Below are positions 12,901 to 27,900 of a DNA stretch of 64,000 nt, piece after piece. Origin of the DNA: Spodoptera frugiperda (Eukaryota > Arthropoda > Insecta > Lepidoptera > Noctuidae). Within the stretch, counting starts at the first letter, position 1. Each line of letters starts with the position of its first letter. The stretch covers positions 496,001-560,000 of the forward strand of contig NC_064227.1 of the NCBI RefSeq assembly GCF_023101765.2, given 5' to 3'. Made by a program: the position numbers and the translations under genes. Below the pieces are notes generated by a model that did no database searches, was not told the DNA's origin, and was given only the letters and a program-made list of their open reading frames with translations.

Positions 12901-15900
12901 TGATCTCCTCTACTTAACCACGATCGGCAATACTGAGCGTAACCGAATAATGATAACCCAAAACGGGCTTGCCAAAGTCTGCTTTTTTATGCAGTAGAAG
13001 AAAAAACTCTTCTTGTATTCTCTGTCCATCTTTATAAAAGACTATTTAGGATACCTTGGTCTGCTTGGTGCTCTTCTTGGCAGCTTCCTTAGCCAACGTG
13101 CTCATTGTGGTACTCTTGAACTCGTCCAGATTCTGTATAATCTCGTTGTATGCTGAACTCTGGGTAGCCATTATATGACTATTTGTTGCAAATCTATTGG
13201 GTAAAAGAAGAATTGTTATTCAAGTGTGCTAGTTATTCCACCAGTAAAAAACACCCTTGCCCGCTGTCAGTAATTTCTTCTAAATTTTAGGGAACCTCTA
13301 TGCTAAGATAGGTGACACATAACAACACTTTGGTTTTCATCACCCTATAAGTGAAACCTGACAGTACAAGTAAGGTGTTAATTTAAGTGGTCCCTCACTT
13401 AAAGTAACTCTTAGTTGGCAAGTGGTAGGAAAAGACGGCCATCTATGTGTTTATGAAAATAGTTACCTCAACAAGTAGCAGCTCTCCAACATCGGCAGTG
13501 ACTTGGCGAGGAGTTCCTGTCGCGTCTTCTGATCCTGGACGCCTTGGATGGAGTTATTTATCTCCTTCACCAGAGTATCACACTCCTGCAAATATATCAG
13601 TACTTAGAAGTCGTAAAAGGGTGTCCTTTTTTTGAGAGGGGAAAATCATCCAATGATATCTCCCGTCTTGGGTGAGGCGGGAGGGAGTGTCAGACTCTTA
13701 CTGACTAAAAACCACCCTGTTCCGTCTCCTGCTTTGAACCGGCGCCCCAGTAACCTTTTACGTTGTCCGCAGCTCCGGATCGGGCGATCGATCCCTACTG
13801 AGCCCCATCTGTGGTGGTCTAGCTTTTTAAAGCGCGCGCGAAACGCGACACGCCGTTCGCACGGTGCTGGTTCTGGTTGGGCGGCGAGCTACCCTTGCTC
13901 GCCGTCCGCAGACCCGCACTTATAGTGGCCAGAGATGGCTGGTGATCGTAAAAGGGTGTCCTAACGGTCGAATAAGGGACTGCATATTTAACAGAGGCTC
14001 TAATAAGCTTGAACTTTTTAAAATATTCAACTCAGATCACAGTTATGCGTTTGGTCTGACGCGGGCTGTAAATGGATAAAGTTGATAAAATTATAGGTTT
14101 CTTTACCTGTCCAAACAAGTCGATATCAAGAATATCATCGACAGTGTTCATAACGGTGACACCATCACCGAAGTTGTCACTCGGGTTCAATAACCTCGAC
14201 GCATCCTCGCTTATTTTACTGCACAGCATTTTGATGTCCTGTTGCAAACAAAGATGACCAGTCAGTTGGTATGCAGATAAACAAATAACGATGATTTAGT
14301 ACAGAAATAGTAGCTATTGGTGAGTTTTGATTGCAATTAAAGTCAAACTTCGTGTCTTACCTCGCTGGTCCTCTTGCCTATAGGACCCTCGTTCTTCCTG
14401 ACCGTCTTCTCAAGGGTTCCAGCTTCGTTCACCAGGTCTTGCAAGAAGTCCTGAAAGTCACAAGTACTTAGTATTATGTCCAAAATTATATGATATCGGC
14501 TAAGGTCCCTTTCAGCCAATTTAAAAGATTAAGACAATTGGCAAATCAGTCTGATCAATATTTTCGAGCGTCCATTCTGAACAAAAATGCTGTGCATTAT
14601 TAATCTATACTGTGCAGGGAAAACATTCAAACATTGCATAATAGCTACATACATAACATAACATACATAACGTCACGCCTTTTTTCTCCGAAGGGGTAGG
14701 CAGAGGTGCACATTACGGCACGTAATGCCGCTATACAATCTACACCCACTTTTTCACCATATGTGTTATAAGTCCCATGTAATAGGGGGTGAGTCTATTG
14801 CCATATCCTGGACACAATTCCAGACTCCGTGCTACTACCGAAATCGAAAATCCGAAAAAAGCCCTGTAATATCTCTCTTGCATAATAGCTCTCTCTCAAA
14901 AACTTTTGTTTAATCGTAGCGTAAGGTCATTTATGACCAATCACAGTAACTGTCAACTATCAATATCCAATGACTTTATAGCAAATGCTTAGTTGACTTT
15001 GGACAAATGCTACACTATCCTCCTGTATCCTGGCGGTAGATACGTACCCTGAAGTCCACAATATTGTTCTGTTCCTGCCCAGCTCTAGCAGGTCTGGCCT
15101 GCAGCACTGTCATCTGCAGCTCGTCAATGTTCATCTCGAACTCATCGCGTTTGTTATGGTCCTAAAAATTTCAATAAAACTTAATTCAACATAGAGGCCT
15201 AATCCTCAATCCGTTATCTTCAAATCCCTAAACCTTAAAAAGTCGGTAACGCACTTTTAACTCTTCTGTTGTCGTCTCTATGAGAGGCATCAGGGGATTT
15301 GGCAGCAACCGAATCGTCTGAAGATATTCAATCTGCCTCACTCGTGGACATCCGCAACACCAAAGCGGTTACAAGTTTGTTACCGGTTTTTTAAGCATTT
15401 AACAAGAGGTTTAGAGAATTGTGCACCTTTCTTTGAGGGTGAAAAATCATTCAATGATTTCTCCTGTCTTGGGTGAGGCGGGAGGGAGTGTCAATACTGA
15501 CTACAAAACACCCCGTTATTTCTCCTTCTTTGAGCCGGAGCTCCGGTAACCTGTTAAGCGACAACTACCTTTGCTCACCGTCCGCAGACCCGCGGTAGTA
15601 ACCATACTCAAACCTTACCAAAAGTTTTTGCATTTACTCATTCAATACTTACATGAGGCGCTCGTTGGTACCGCGCGTTGGCCAGGTCCAGAGCGCGCAG
15701 AGCCTCTTCCAGCTTCCCGCAGTAATCTTTGTACTGCTTCTTGGTCTGCGCGTCCATGGTGTCGTCTCGTACCATGTTCTGGATTAATGAATTGGTAATT
15801 AAAATTAAATTACTAGCGAAATTTTATAAAATACTAGCGACCCGCTCCACCTTCGCATGGGTACAATGGTGATAATTATATTATGCGTGTATTATACATA

Positions 15901-18900
15901 AACCTTCCTCTTCAATCACTCTATCTATTAAAAAACACCGCGACAAAATCCGTTGCGTAGAAGATTTAAGTATACAAAGCGACATGGGGACAGAGAAAGC
16001 GAGCGAGCTTTGTTTTATACTATGTAGTGATATTATGATTGTTAAATCAATTATTTTAATGCAATTGGTTAACACAAATTATATTATGTTATTTACGTCT
16101 AAATTCTTACCGCATACCATCAAAATCTAGGCAGTTCCAGCACTGGAGTATCCTAGACTGTCAGGGTCACGTCTTGAGCCAGTAAAATTAATAAGCACCT
16201 TGAAATATTAGTTAGAACAAGTTTGCATTAAAAAAATATATAAGTTGTGTCATAAACTATATTAAACCTTTATATTAGTCACAGGTATGAATTAATTAAT
16301 CAATTAGCAGAGTCAGTTAAGCTGTAAGCTGTTTAACCGTAACTGTACGAGGTAACTCGACTAGTTTCAAGACATGCAAGGGACCCATAGTACGTCGTCG
16401 AACAGTTACGGGAGTAATCCGTACAAATTAATATATTTCGCAATTAGTTACAATACAAAAACTGACCATACTGTTATCATACTGACCTTAGCATTCTCAA
16501 TGATCTTCTCAGTCAAATTCCTCAAGGGGAAGTCCAGGTCCACTACAGGGTCTACCTCCCTCCTCTTGCCAAATTTACCAGCTCTTACATCTTTCCTCAA
16601 CTTTTCTACCAGCTTCTCAAGATGACCAGCTTCTCCCAACAGTTTCTGGACGTTAGGATGCTGGGTCGAGGCAAGAGGAGCCAGGGTGTTGCTGAACGTG
16701 GTGAGGGATGATGATAGGTTGTCTGCTGAGGATACCAGGGCATCCTGGCAGGTCTCGTGGTGTATTGTGGGCGCAATGAGCTGTGAAAATAAGGATTTTT
16801 GTAAATTTATCACTTACCATCAGGCGAGATAGAGGCCAAACGTCGGGCGGTTTAAAATAAAAAAAAAAAACTAGTAGAACACCTATAAATTCTCTAAAAT
16901 ATCGTGTTAAATTTGGTTTTTGATCATCAACAAATTACTAATACCTATTAAATAATACTTTTTCTTAGTTAACCAAGATTCTGATATAATTAATGCTTTT
17001 CTACCTTAGCGGTGTAGACGAGTTTCCCGGCAGAGTCGACGCAGCTAGTGCCGGCAGCACAAATGTCCCGGACCTGCGAGTCCGCAGTCCCGGGATTGTT
17101 CGTCTCACTAGTGCTACTGGCCAAGCTCGTGGCTTCCAGAGCCAGCCTGGATGCAGCATCGCCTATAGCTTTAGCTCGTGATATAGCCTGGAATCACAAT
17201 GGGTGTTAGGCGGATGGACAATGGATGATGGATGATGAATGGTGGATGATGGGTTATGGATGGTGGATGATGGATGATGGATGATGTGTAATGGATGATG
17301 GATGATGGATGATGGATGATGAATGATGGATGATGGATGATGGATGATTTATTTATTTATTTATTTAATTCAAAAGTTACAACGGTAGATAACCAATTAA
17401 AGCAACTTACATGATGATGGATGATGCATGATGCATGATGGATGATGGATGATGGATGATGAATGATGAATGATGGATGACGGATGACGAATGACAAATG
17501 ACGGATGATGGATTATTGTATATGTCGGATTATGGTTGATGAATGATGGATGATGGATGTATTACATACCTCCTTCTCCAGGGCAGGATCCACATTACAG
17601 CTGACCACACGTAATAATTTGACGGACTGGTCTCCGAAAACTATCGCCGCGTCGTTCAGTTTCTGTCACAAACAATATATTATGTTATGTTATGAGTCCC
17701 ATCAAGTCCCATGTAATAGGACGCAAGTCTCTTTTTAGTATACTAGTTATAAAACCAGTCTTCGTGCTACCTTTTTTAACCAAAAAATATCCAATACTAT
17801 ATATTGTGGTCGAACCGAAAATCAATACCAAGATTAACAAGGCAGTTAGAGGTACCGTTTCAAAAAGACTTACTTCTTTATCAGACTTGGCGGTGTCACA
17901 TAAGATTTTGGTTGATTGGCAGAGTCCGATCATGTCTTCCAAGAACTTCTTGCGAGCATCATCAGGCATAGAAGAGCAGATTGCGCTACCATCTGTAATA
18001 TTTAAAGAGTATTTTAACTTTTTAAGGATACAAAAGACAAATTATAGGATAAGAAAATTAACTGCACGATTGGTGTGGTGGCTGGGCAACTGGCTCCCAT
18101 GCAACATGTACCGGGTTCGATTCCCGCGAGGAGCAACTCTTTGTATGTTTGTAAACGCACCCACGTCACAGGAGAAAATCCTAGTGTGGAGCAATGTCAT
18201 TAAAAAGCTGTAATATCCAGTGTTAAAGCCGGGTTAGAGATCGCTGTTTAAAAAGGTTAATTTGACAGCACAGCTACCTAAGTGGTTGGCAAATCAGTTT
18301 TTATCCAATGACCAGCACAATTCCTGCATGGATCCACTTTTTGTGTCATCTGTGGCTGGGTGTTATGTTTAACTGTACGTAGAATTATTGTATGTTTGTA
18401 AACGCCTCCATGACACGGAGAAACTGGTTCTAGTCCAATGGCACGATTCGATTCATGTATAGATGGTCGCTCTATCTCATCTCGATTTGTGTGAATCAAA
18501 ATATGTTTATAATTTTTTTAAAGGTCTGGTTGTGATGTGTAACTTTAGGTGGATTTCTCCTCTCCTCTTTTCCACCTCCTTACTCTCCTCCTATCTCCAT
18601 GATAAATGATAACATAACTATAATAGGTATTACTAAGACTTACCGTTGACAACGCTTCTGACAGACTCCGTGAGCGACAAAGTAGGCTTCATTGCAGCTT
18701 TGTAGTCCAGCTTGTCTGCATCTGTGGCAAAATATATCAACATTATTTTACTGCCTTTAGAGTTTTCTCTTAAGCGATATGTATATCGAAACAAATCATT
18801 GTTGTTCTAACATCATTCTTCTATTCTCTCTTCTAGATACACCTACTCATTCATCATCATCAATTCTAGTGAATATTATATTTTATCACTCAAGAACATA

Positions 18901-21900
18901 CTATTTCATTTTGTGGAAGAGACTATTGAAAGCCACTATATTTTTAACAACAGTCATAATATAACTCATTCATGTTTGTTATAATCTATTCTACAAGGTA
19001 GACCGACTAATTTCGAACCACGCTTGGGACCCATACTCATGTACAGTATTTGGGACAACTAACGCGATGCTTATTCGAACAGTTATGTGAATGGCTCGAA
19101 CAGCAAAATTAAACTATAATCTAATCATTCCACTTACAATTAGCAGACACCAGTGCAGCCACTTCGATGCCAGCCTTAGCGAGGGTGTCTTCCATGTGCT
19201 GCTCTCTCCTGACTACTTCCAGGGCTGGTAGGGACTGACCAGCAGTTGTCGCGTTCTTTGTTTTATATAGCTGGAAAGTCACAACACAATCAAAACATCA
19301 CATCTTTCTTACCCTGTAGCCTTAAAAGTATCAAAAAGTCTGGTCGCTCCGTTGCTACTTCAAAGAAAAAATACACTTTTTACATTTAAGTAAAGTGAAA
19401 GAATGCTTGCGTTGTGTTTCGTTGTGTCAGTGATGTTACCGGAGGCCCAGTTACACCCCCCCCTTCCAATTCCCAATCTCCCCAATCGCCGGTTCCCTAA
19501 ATAATCTTAAATTCCTAACCCCCCAAAAAGCCGGCAACACACTTGTAACACCTCTGGTGTTTCAGATGTCCATGGGTGACAGCGATTGCTTACCATCCGG
19601 TGATCCGTCTGCTCGTTTACTGGCTTATACCATAAAAGAATATGTTCTTTTAAATAAAAATAAGAAAGCTTCATTACTTACCGTTTGAAGTCCTTCTTCT
19701 GCAGATTTCAGCCCCCTTTCAGCATTCTCAATCATATGCGAGAATTCCTTACGTGCAAGCTTCTCTTCCTCAGCAGTCTTGGAAGTTTTGACGAGGCCTC
19801 CTATAAATAAAAAAGTTAACCATTTATTTAGCAAGGCTTTCGGACTGAGAGTACGTTTGCATCAATTCTCAGTCGTATACAGTGAGTAATACAGACCAGA
19901 TTCCTCTGCACGCATGGCATCAAGGAAGCTCTGTGCTTCAGGTGCCTGTCCTGAGCGCACTGCTTTAGCCACAGTATGCTTGGAGTCTCGCGCTGGTACG
20001 GCTGGTTTGCGAGGCTGCACTGCTGGTTTTGGACCTGTTTATAACGTGGAATAACATTAATTATAATGTAAAAGAAATCAACTTTTCATACGCAAAAAGA
20101 AAAGATTTTCGCTTAGCAAGATCGGTAAATCCTCTTCAACTGCACTCAGTAAAGAAATCCGTCCACCCAATAGTATTATTTACTAGTTTCACTTGAACAG
20201 CCCGTGACAATCAACTGCTGAACTAAAATCCTCTACCTTAGAGGGGTTTCCCACAATCTCCACACTTGCCAAGGTTATACTATTGTCAATTGTGATTTTG
20301 ATGATTGCTATAAGACTCATGTTTAAACTCACCACGGGTAGCATCTCCTGGGCGCTTGCCTTCTGGACTGACTATGTAGAGCAGCTTACTAGAAGCATCC
20401 GCCAACTTCGCGGAAGCTTCGTTTAATTTCTGAAAAGAATTAAAAAAAAATATTGAAGTCTAACAATAGACCACAACTTTGCTCGTTTTCTTAACGAATT
20501 TTGTTAAATTTCTTTCAAGATTGTCTTCAGATTTATTTTGCTTTTTTTATTTACAAATCCCTAGTTTAATTATCAGGTTTTTTTTTCTAAATAAACCGCT
20601 GAGTTCATGTTGAAAAAATTTCATACAGGTACGGTACGTATTGCTTAAAACTGGATAAAATTATTCTCAAGGTTCCTACCTTGAGGATAGGAGAGCTAAA
20701 CAGTCTATAACAATGACACACTTACAATAGGATGTCCCGCACTATCACAAATGGTGCGACTGGCTTCACACAGCTCTCTAAGCTCCTCCATCATGGCCGC
20801 CTGTTCCGCTGGCTCCTTCGTGCCACATATCTTGTGGGAGTCTGTGAGTATCAATAGTAAACGATATGACAGCAGATACAGTTGACTAACCGTTGTGACT
20901 TGAAAGAGTATACTTTGAATAGTTCAAGGTCAAAGTAAAAAGTCAGATCATTTATTCCAATGAAACTGTAAAAAGGTACTTTTGAACCGTCAACAAATAA
21001 AGAAATAAATAATAATCTGTCTGTCAGTACTTCAGTGAAGTTAGGCCTTACCAAGTTCACTTGAATAAGCTTAGTTTTTGAAGCTATCTGCACACACTAT
21101 CCCATTCACGCAGTGGGCCAAACAAGATTGTAAAAACGCCAAATTGACCATATTTTATATACTGAATACATACCTTGAACGATTTCTGGCATTAGCTCGA
21201 TTACTGTGGTGACTGCCCGTTCTGCTGCCGGGTAATCTGGGTTCTTGCCATCTGAAGTAAAACAACAAGGAATAATTCAAAAAACTGCTTAAACCCAACT
21301 CCTCATTTCTACATTTTACTCAACAGGCTAAAGTCGTAAAACAAAGTTAAAAATCCAACAAATCCTTTTCCAAAAGAGAAAGAAAGAAATAAAACTGGCT
21401 TTATTGACACTTAGCAAGAAAGTGATGTGGTATACGGACCTTGGGTAGCGGCAGCCAGGGCAGCCAGAGCTGCGTTGAGCTGCGCCAGACGCCGGGACAG
21501 TTGTTGCTGCAAAACTGCAGTATCTGCCTGCTGCAGTGGTTTGACTATGACCGGCTAACAGACAGAAAAAAATATAATTTAAAAAAGTTTAAAAAAGACA
21601 GTGGCATCACTGAGTCATAAAATATTGTAAAAAGTCCTTACTTTCTTCATCTGTTGCTCTGCTGTGTCCAGCCTACTCTTGGCTCCAGACATGGAGTTCA
21701 CGAACTTCAAACGTTGCTGCTCTTGCTGAGGAGACAGCACCACGTCAGCACCTAGTCAATATTGATATTTAGTAAGATGAGTTAGAAATAATACGAGTAT
21801 GTATGAGTATTGAAAGTTATAAAATGTCTTACCAGAAGCGGAGTGGCATACTTGCACCAATTTATCAAGACTTTCATCAAGCTGGCGATGTGAGGAGCCA

Positions 21901-24900
21901 AGTTGTCGGCGGGTGTCCGGTAGCTGAGCTGTGTGCGGCTCGCACGTGGCTATGAGCCCGTCGGCGCAGCGTCGCAGCTTCTGCGCGGATGAGATCACCT
22001 GCTTCTGGCACTGAGGGTCGCTGATTGTTGGAGCAGTCGTCTGATGGAAGATAAAAGCATTAATTTAAGAATAACGTTCTACCAAATCCTCAAACAAGGT
22101 ATTGTTTGTAGAATGGTCTTACTTGTGCGACAGTGAGCAATGCCTGCGCGGCATCTGCAGCGCTGGCCCCGCAGCGGTCCAGCTCCGCGGCTGCGCCTGC
22201 ATCTGCCACGCGCTCCGTCAGCTGCTGCACCTGGCTCAGCAGCTCCGATGCCTTGCCACACGAGGTGGCGGCCAGGGCCAGTACCTGCAACGGAGACACC
22301 CGCATTGTTCTAGGATCCCAATGCTGCAGCACTAACGCTCTAACAGAACGAGCTCCTCACCTGTTTCTCGTGAGCATCCTGTGTCTTGGGGCTCACGACG
22401 TACACCAACTTGCCTGACGCCGCGGAGAACTTGGCGGCAGCATCACTGACACCCTGCAAGAATAAGTCATTCATCATCCTCGTCCTGACATTTGCACAAC
22501 AGAAGTATCCACCCAGAGCTGCACCAACCTGAGCCTGTCCAGCATTGTCACACAGCTCCTGCGTGGCCTCACACAGCGCGCGCAGCTCCTGCAACATGGC
22601 CGCCTGCTCCGCGTCTGACTTCGTGCCGCATAGCGTGCGGGACTCTGTGGACAAAACGACACATGATCTAGCTGACAGAAGCAGGCCGGTCGAGTGACCA
22701 GTAGCACAACAATACCAAGAAGAATAAATTGGTACGACAACTGACCTTGTACCACTTGTGGCATGAGTTGGGCAATTTGCTGAATGGCTTGGTCTGCCGC
22801 CGCGTAGTCAGGGTGCTCGCGGTCTGGGGACAGGCAACACGTTAGTTACGACTTGAACAATGGAAGAGTTACGGAGTATCAGCGTCCATCCGGCAGTATC
22901 CACAGACCTGCGGTGGCAGCAGTGAGCGCGGCCACGGCGGCGTTGAGCTGCGCCACGCGCGCCCCGAGCCTGCGCTGTAGTGCCGCGCCGTCATCTTCCT
23001 TCATCAGCTGGCACACCAACGGCTGGCGACACACAACCTTACATTGTACCACCACGTCACTAAGGAGTAAGGTTTACAGAAACACAATGCCTGCGGCATG
23101 AACTGACCTCTTTCAGCATTTTGTCAACTGCATTCAGACGACCCTTCGCACCAGACGCACTGTTGATGAACTTGAGACGTTGCTGTTCTTGTTGCTCTGA
23201 ACTGACGCCGCCTAGAGCACCTGAGGTTTACGATATTTTTTTCAGGAACAAACGACCAATGTCACTGAAGTAAGTAAGTTGTTAGATATAAATATTATAT
23301 AGTCCTCCTCACCAATTTAGGTAACGGCGACCTAAGATAAGCTATTTCCTGTCGTGGGCCCTGATGTGACTGGCCAGACCGAACTTAGTTTTAAAAATCC
23401 GATCACAATTAGAGCAGTAAAGCTGGCCGGCAGAGTTATATGTATAAATATAGGAGGGCTTGGGTCGGTCTTTACGTAATTGACGCTTTACGTCTAACGT
23501 ATCTAGCCGCTGCTTGTCAGCTCGGGTGGTGTGGGCATATCCTTCGCATGAAAGAAAACCGTTTGCCCAAAAGGTCTTTTACTCTGAGATGTTGGAGGGC
23601 AAACATAAGCATGGCGGTCAACATCTCCATTATAAGGATGTACTCAAGAGGCATCTCAACGCATGCGGCATTAATACGAAAGAATGGGAGTGGATTGCTA
23701 ATCACAGATAGTCTTGGCGCATTACTGTCAGTGAAAATATTAAGTTGCTATAATATAGCAAGAAGATGAAAAGTTGATACAATCGGATATTACTCACCAC
23801 GTGGTACTGATCGACAAGTCTGTATCAGTTTGTCGAGACTGTCAGCAAGCTGTCGGTGCGAGGCGCCGAGCTGGCGGCGTGCGTCCGGGAGCTGAGCTGT
23901 GTGAGGCTCGCACGACGCCGTCAGCTCGTCCGCGCAGCCACGCAGCTTCTGCGCCGCTGAGATCAGCTGTTTCTGGCACTGAGGGTCGTTGATAGTCGGA
24001 GCTGTTGTCTGTTGGAAATTACAGTTTTTTATTACAGAATTCGTGGGAACCAATTTTGAAAAATGTCATCTCCGCATGATAGCCTTACTTGTGCAACAGT
24101 GAGCAGTGCCTGTGCGGCATCTGCAGCGCTGGCCCCGCAGCGGTCCAGCTCCGCGGCTGCGCCTGCATCTGCCACGCGCTCCGTCAGCTGCTGCACCTGG
24201 CTCAGCAGCTCCGATGCCTTGCCACACGAGGTAGCGGCCAGGGCCAGTACCTGCAACGGAGACACCCGCATTGTTCCAGGATCCGAATACTGCAGCACTA
24301 ACGCTCTAACAGAACGAGCTTCTCACCTGTTTCTCGTGAGCATCCTGTGTCTTGGGGCTGACGACGTACACCAACTTGCCTGACGCCGCGGAGAACTTGG
24401 CTGCAGCGTCACTGACACCCTGCAAAAATAAGAAATCATTCATCACCCTCGTCCTGACATTTGCACAGTAGAAGTATCCACCCAGAGCTGCACCAACCTG
24501 AGCCTGTCCAGCATTGTCACACAGCTCCTGCGTGGCCTCACACAGCGCGCGCAGCTCCTGCAACATGGCCGCCTGCTCCGCGTCTGACTTCGTGCCGCAT
24601 AGCGTGCGGGACTCTGTGGACAAAACGACACATGATCTAGCTGACAGAAGCAGGCCGGTCGAGTGACCAGTAGCACAACAATACCAAGAAGAATAAATTG
24701 GTACGACAACTGACCTTGTACCACTTGTGGCATGAGTTGGGCAATTTGCTGAATGGCTTGGTCTGCCGCCGCGTAGTCAGGGTGCTCGCGGTCTGGGGAC
24801 AGGCAACACGTTAGTTACGACTTGAACAATGGAAGAGTTACGGAGTATCAGCGTCCATCCGGCAGTATCCACAGACCTGCGGTGGCAGCAGTGAGCGCGG

Positions 24901-27900
24901 CCACGGCGGCGTTGAGCTGCGCCACGCGCGCCCCGAGCCTGCGCTGTAGTGCCGCGCCGTCATCTTCCTTCATCAGCTGGCACACCAACGGCTGGCGACA
25001 CACAACCTTACATTGTACCACCACGTCACTAAGGAGTAAGGTTTACAGAAACACAATGCCTGCGGCATGAACTGACCTCTTTCAGCATTTTGTCAACTGC
25101 ATTCAGACGACCCTTCGCACCAGACGCGCTGTTTATGAACTTGAGCCGTTGCTGTTCTTGTTGCTCTGAACTGACACCGCCTATGGTACCTGAGGTTTAC
25201 GATATTTTTTCAGGAACAATAAGACCAACGTAACTGACTAAGCGGTTGGAAAATGCATTAAAACAATTAATTATATGATAATATTACTATAAGCACCTTC
25301 CCAACTTATAACTGCTGAGAGCCTAGAGGCAATGGAATATTTCTTACCACGAGGTACAGATCGACAAGTCTGTATCAGTTTGTCGAGACTGTCAGCAAGC
25401 TGTCGGTGCGAGGCGCCGAGCTGGCGGCGTGCGTCCGGGAGCTGAGCTGTGTGAGGCTCGCACGACGCCGTCAGCTCGTCCGCGCAGCCACGCAGCTTCT
25501 GCGCCGCTGAGATCAGCTGTTTCTGGCACTGAGGGTCTTCGATAGTCGGTGCCGTTGTCTGTTGGAAATTAGTGTTTAATTACAGAATAGCGTTCCACCA
25601 AATTTTAAAGATGTCTTCTCCGCATGATAGCCTTACTTGTGCGACAGTGAGCAGTGCCTGCGCGGCATCTGCAGCGCTGGCCCCGCAGCGGTCCAGCTCC
25701 GCGGCTGCGCCTGCATCTGCCACGCGCTCCGTCAGCTGCTGCACCTGGCTCAGCAGCTCCGATGCCTTGCCACACGAGGTGGCGGCCAGGGCCAGTACCT
25801 GCAACGGAGACACCCTCATTGTTCCAGGATCCCAATGCTGCAGCACTAACGCTCTAACAGAACGAGCTCCTCACCTGTTTCTCGTGAGCATCCTGTGTCT
25901 TGGGGCTGACGACGTACACCAACTTGCCTGACGCCGCGGAGAACTTGGCGGCAGCATCACTGACACCCTGCAAAAATAAGTCATTCATCACCCTCGTCCT
26001 GACATTTGCACAACAGAAGGCTCCACCCAGAGCTGCACCAACCTGAGCCTGTCCAGCATTGTCACACAGCTCCTGCGTGGCCTCACACAGCGCGCGCAGC
26101 TCCTGCAACATGGCCGCCTGCTCCGCGTCTGACTTCGTGCCGCATAGCGTGCGGGACTCTGGACAAAACGACATATGAAGAAACTGACAGAAGTAGACTG
26201 GCTGAGTGGTTGTCACTGTGTATCGAGAGGAATGAATCGATTTGACGACTGACCTTGTACCACTTGCGGCATGAGTTGAGCAATTTGCTGAATGGCCTGG
26301 TCTGCCGCCGCGTAGTCAGGGTGCTTGCGGTCTGGGGACAGGCAACACGTTAGTTACGACTTGAACAATGGAAGAGTTACGGAGTATCAGCGTCCATCCG
26401 GCAGTATCCACAGACCTGCGGTGGCAGCAGTGAGCGCGGCCACGGCGGCGTTGAGCTGCGCCACGCGCGCCCCGAGCCTGCGCTGTAGTGCCGCGCCGTC
26501 ATCTTCCTTCATCAGCTGGCACACCAACGGCTGGCGACACACAACCTTACATTGTACCACCACGTCACTAAGGAGTAAGGTTTACAGAAACATAATGCCT
26601 GCGGCATGAACTGACCTCTTTCAGCATTTTGTCAACTGCATTCAGGCGACCCTTCGCACCAGACGCACTGTTGATGAACTTGAGACGTTGTTGTTCTTGT
26701 TGCTCTGAACTGACGCCGCCTATGGTATCTGAGATACATGATACTTTTTTTCAGGAACAAAACGACCAATGTGACTGAAGTAAGTTGTTAGATATAAATA
26801 TTATATAGTCCTCCTTACTGATTTCGGTAACGGCGACCTAAGATAAGCTATTTCCTGTCGTGGGCTCTGGTGTGACTGGCCAGACCGAACTTAGTTTTAA
26901 AAATCCGATCACAATTAAAGCAGTAAAGCTGGCCGGTAGAGTTGTATGTATAAATATAGGAGGGCTTGGGTTGGTCTTTACGTAATTTACGCTTTACGTC
27001 TAACTTATCTAGCCGCTGCTTGTGAGCTCGGGTGGTGTGGGCATATCCTTCGCATGAAAGAAAACCGTTTGCCCAAAAGGTCTTTTACTCTGAGATGTTG
27101 GAGGGCAAACATAAGCATGGCGGTCAACATCTCCATTATAAGGAAGAACTCAAGAGGCATCTCAACGCATGCGGCATTAATACGAAAGAATGGGAGTGGA
27201 TTGCTAATCACAGATAGTCTTGGCGCATTGCTGTCAGTGAAAATGTTAAGTTATAATATAGCAAGAAGACGAAAAGTTGAGACAATCGGATATTACTTAC
27301 CATGTGGCACTGATCGACAAGTTTGCATTAATTTGTCAAGACTGTCAGCAAGCTGTCGGTGCGAGGCGCCGAGCTGGCGACGTGCGTCCGGGAGCTGAGC
27401 TGTGTGAGGCTCGCACGACGCCGTCAGCTCGTCCGCGCAGCCACGCAGCTTCTGAGCCGCTGAGATCAGCTGTTTCTGGCACTGAGGGTCGTTGATAGTC
27501 GGTGCTGTCGTCTGTTGGAAATTACAGAGTTTAATTACAGAATAGCGTTCCACCAAATTTTAAAGATGTCTTCCCCGCATGATAGTCTTACTTGTGCGAC
27601 AGTGAGCAGTGCCTGCGCGGCATCTGCAGCGCTGGCCCCGCAGCGGTCCAGCTCCGCGGCTGCGCCTGCATCTGCCACGCGCTCCGTCAGCTGCTGCACC
27701 TGGCTCAGCAGCTCCGATGCCTTGCCACACGAGGTGGCGGCCAGGGCCAGTACCTGCAACGGAGACACCCTCATTGTTCCAGGATCCCAATGCTGCAGCA
27801 CTAACGCTCTAACAGAACGAGCTCCTCACCTGTTTCTCGTGAGCATCCTGTGTCTTGGGGCTGACGACGTACACCAACTTGCCCGATGCCGCGGAGAACT

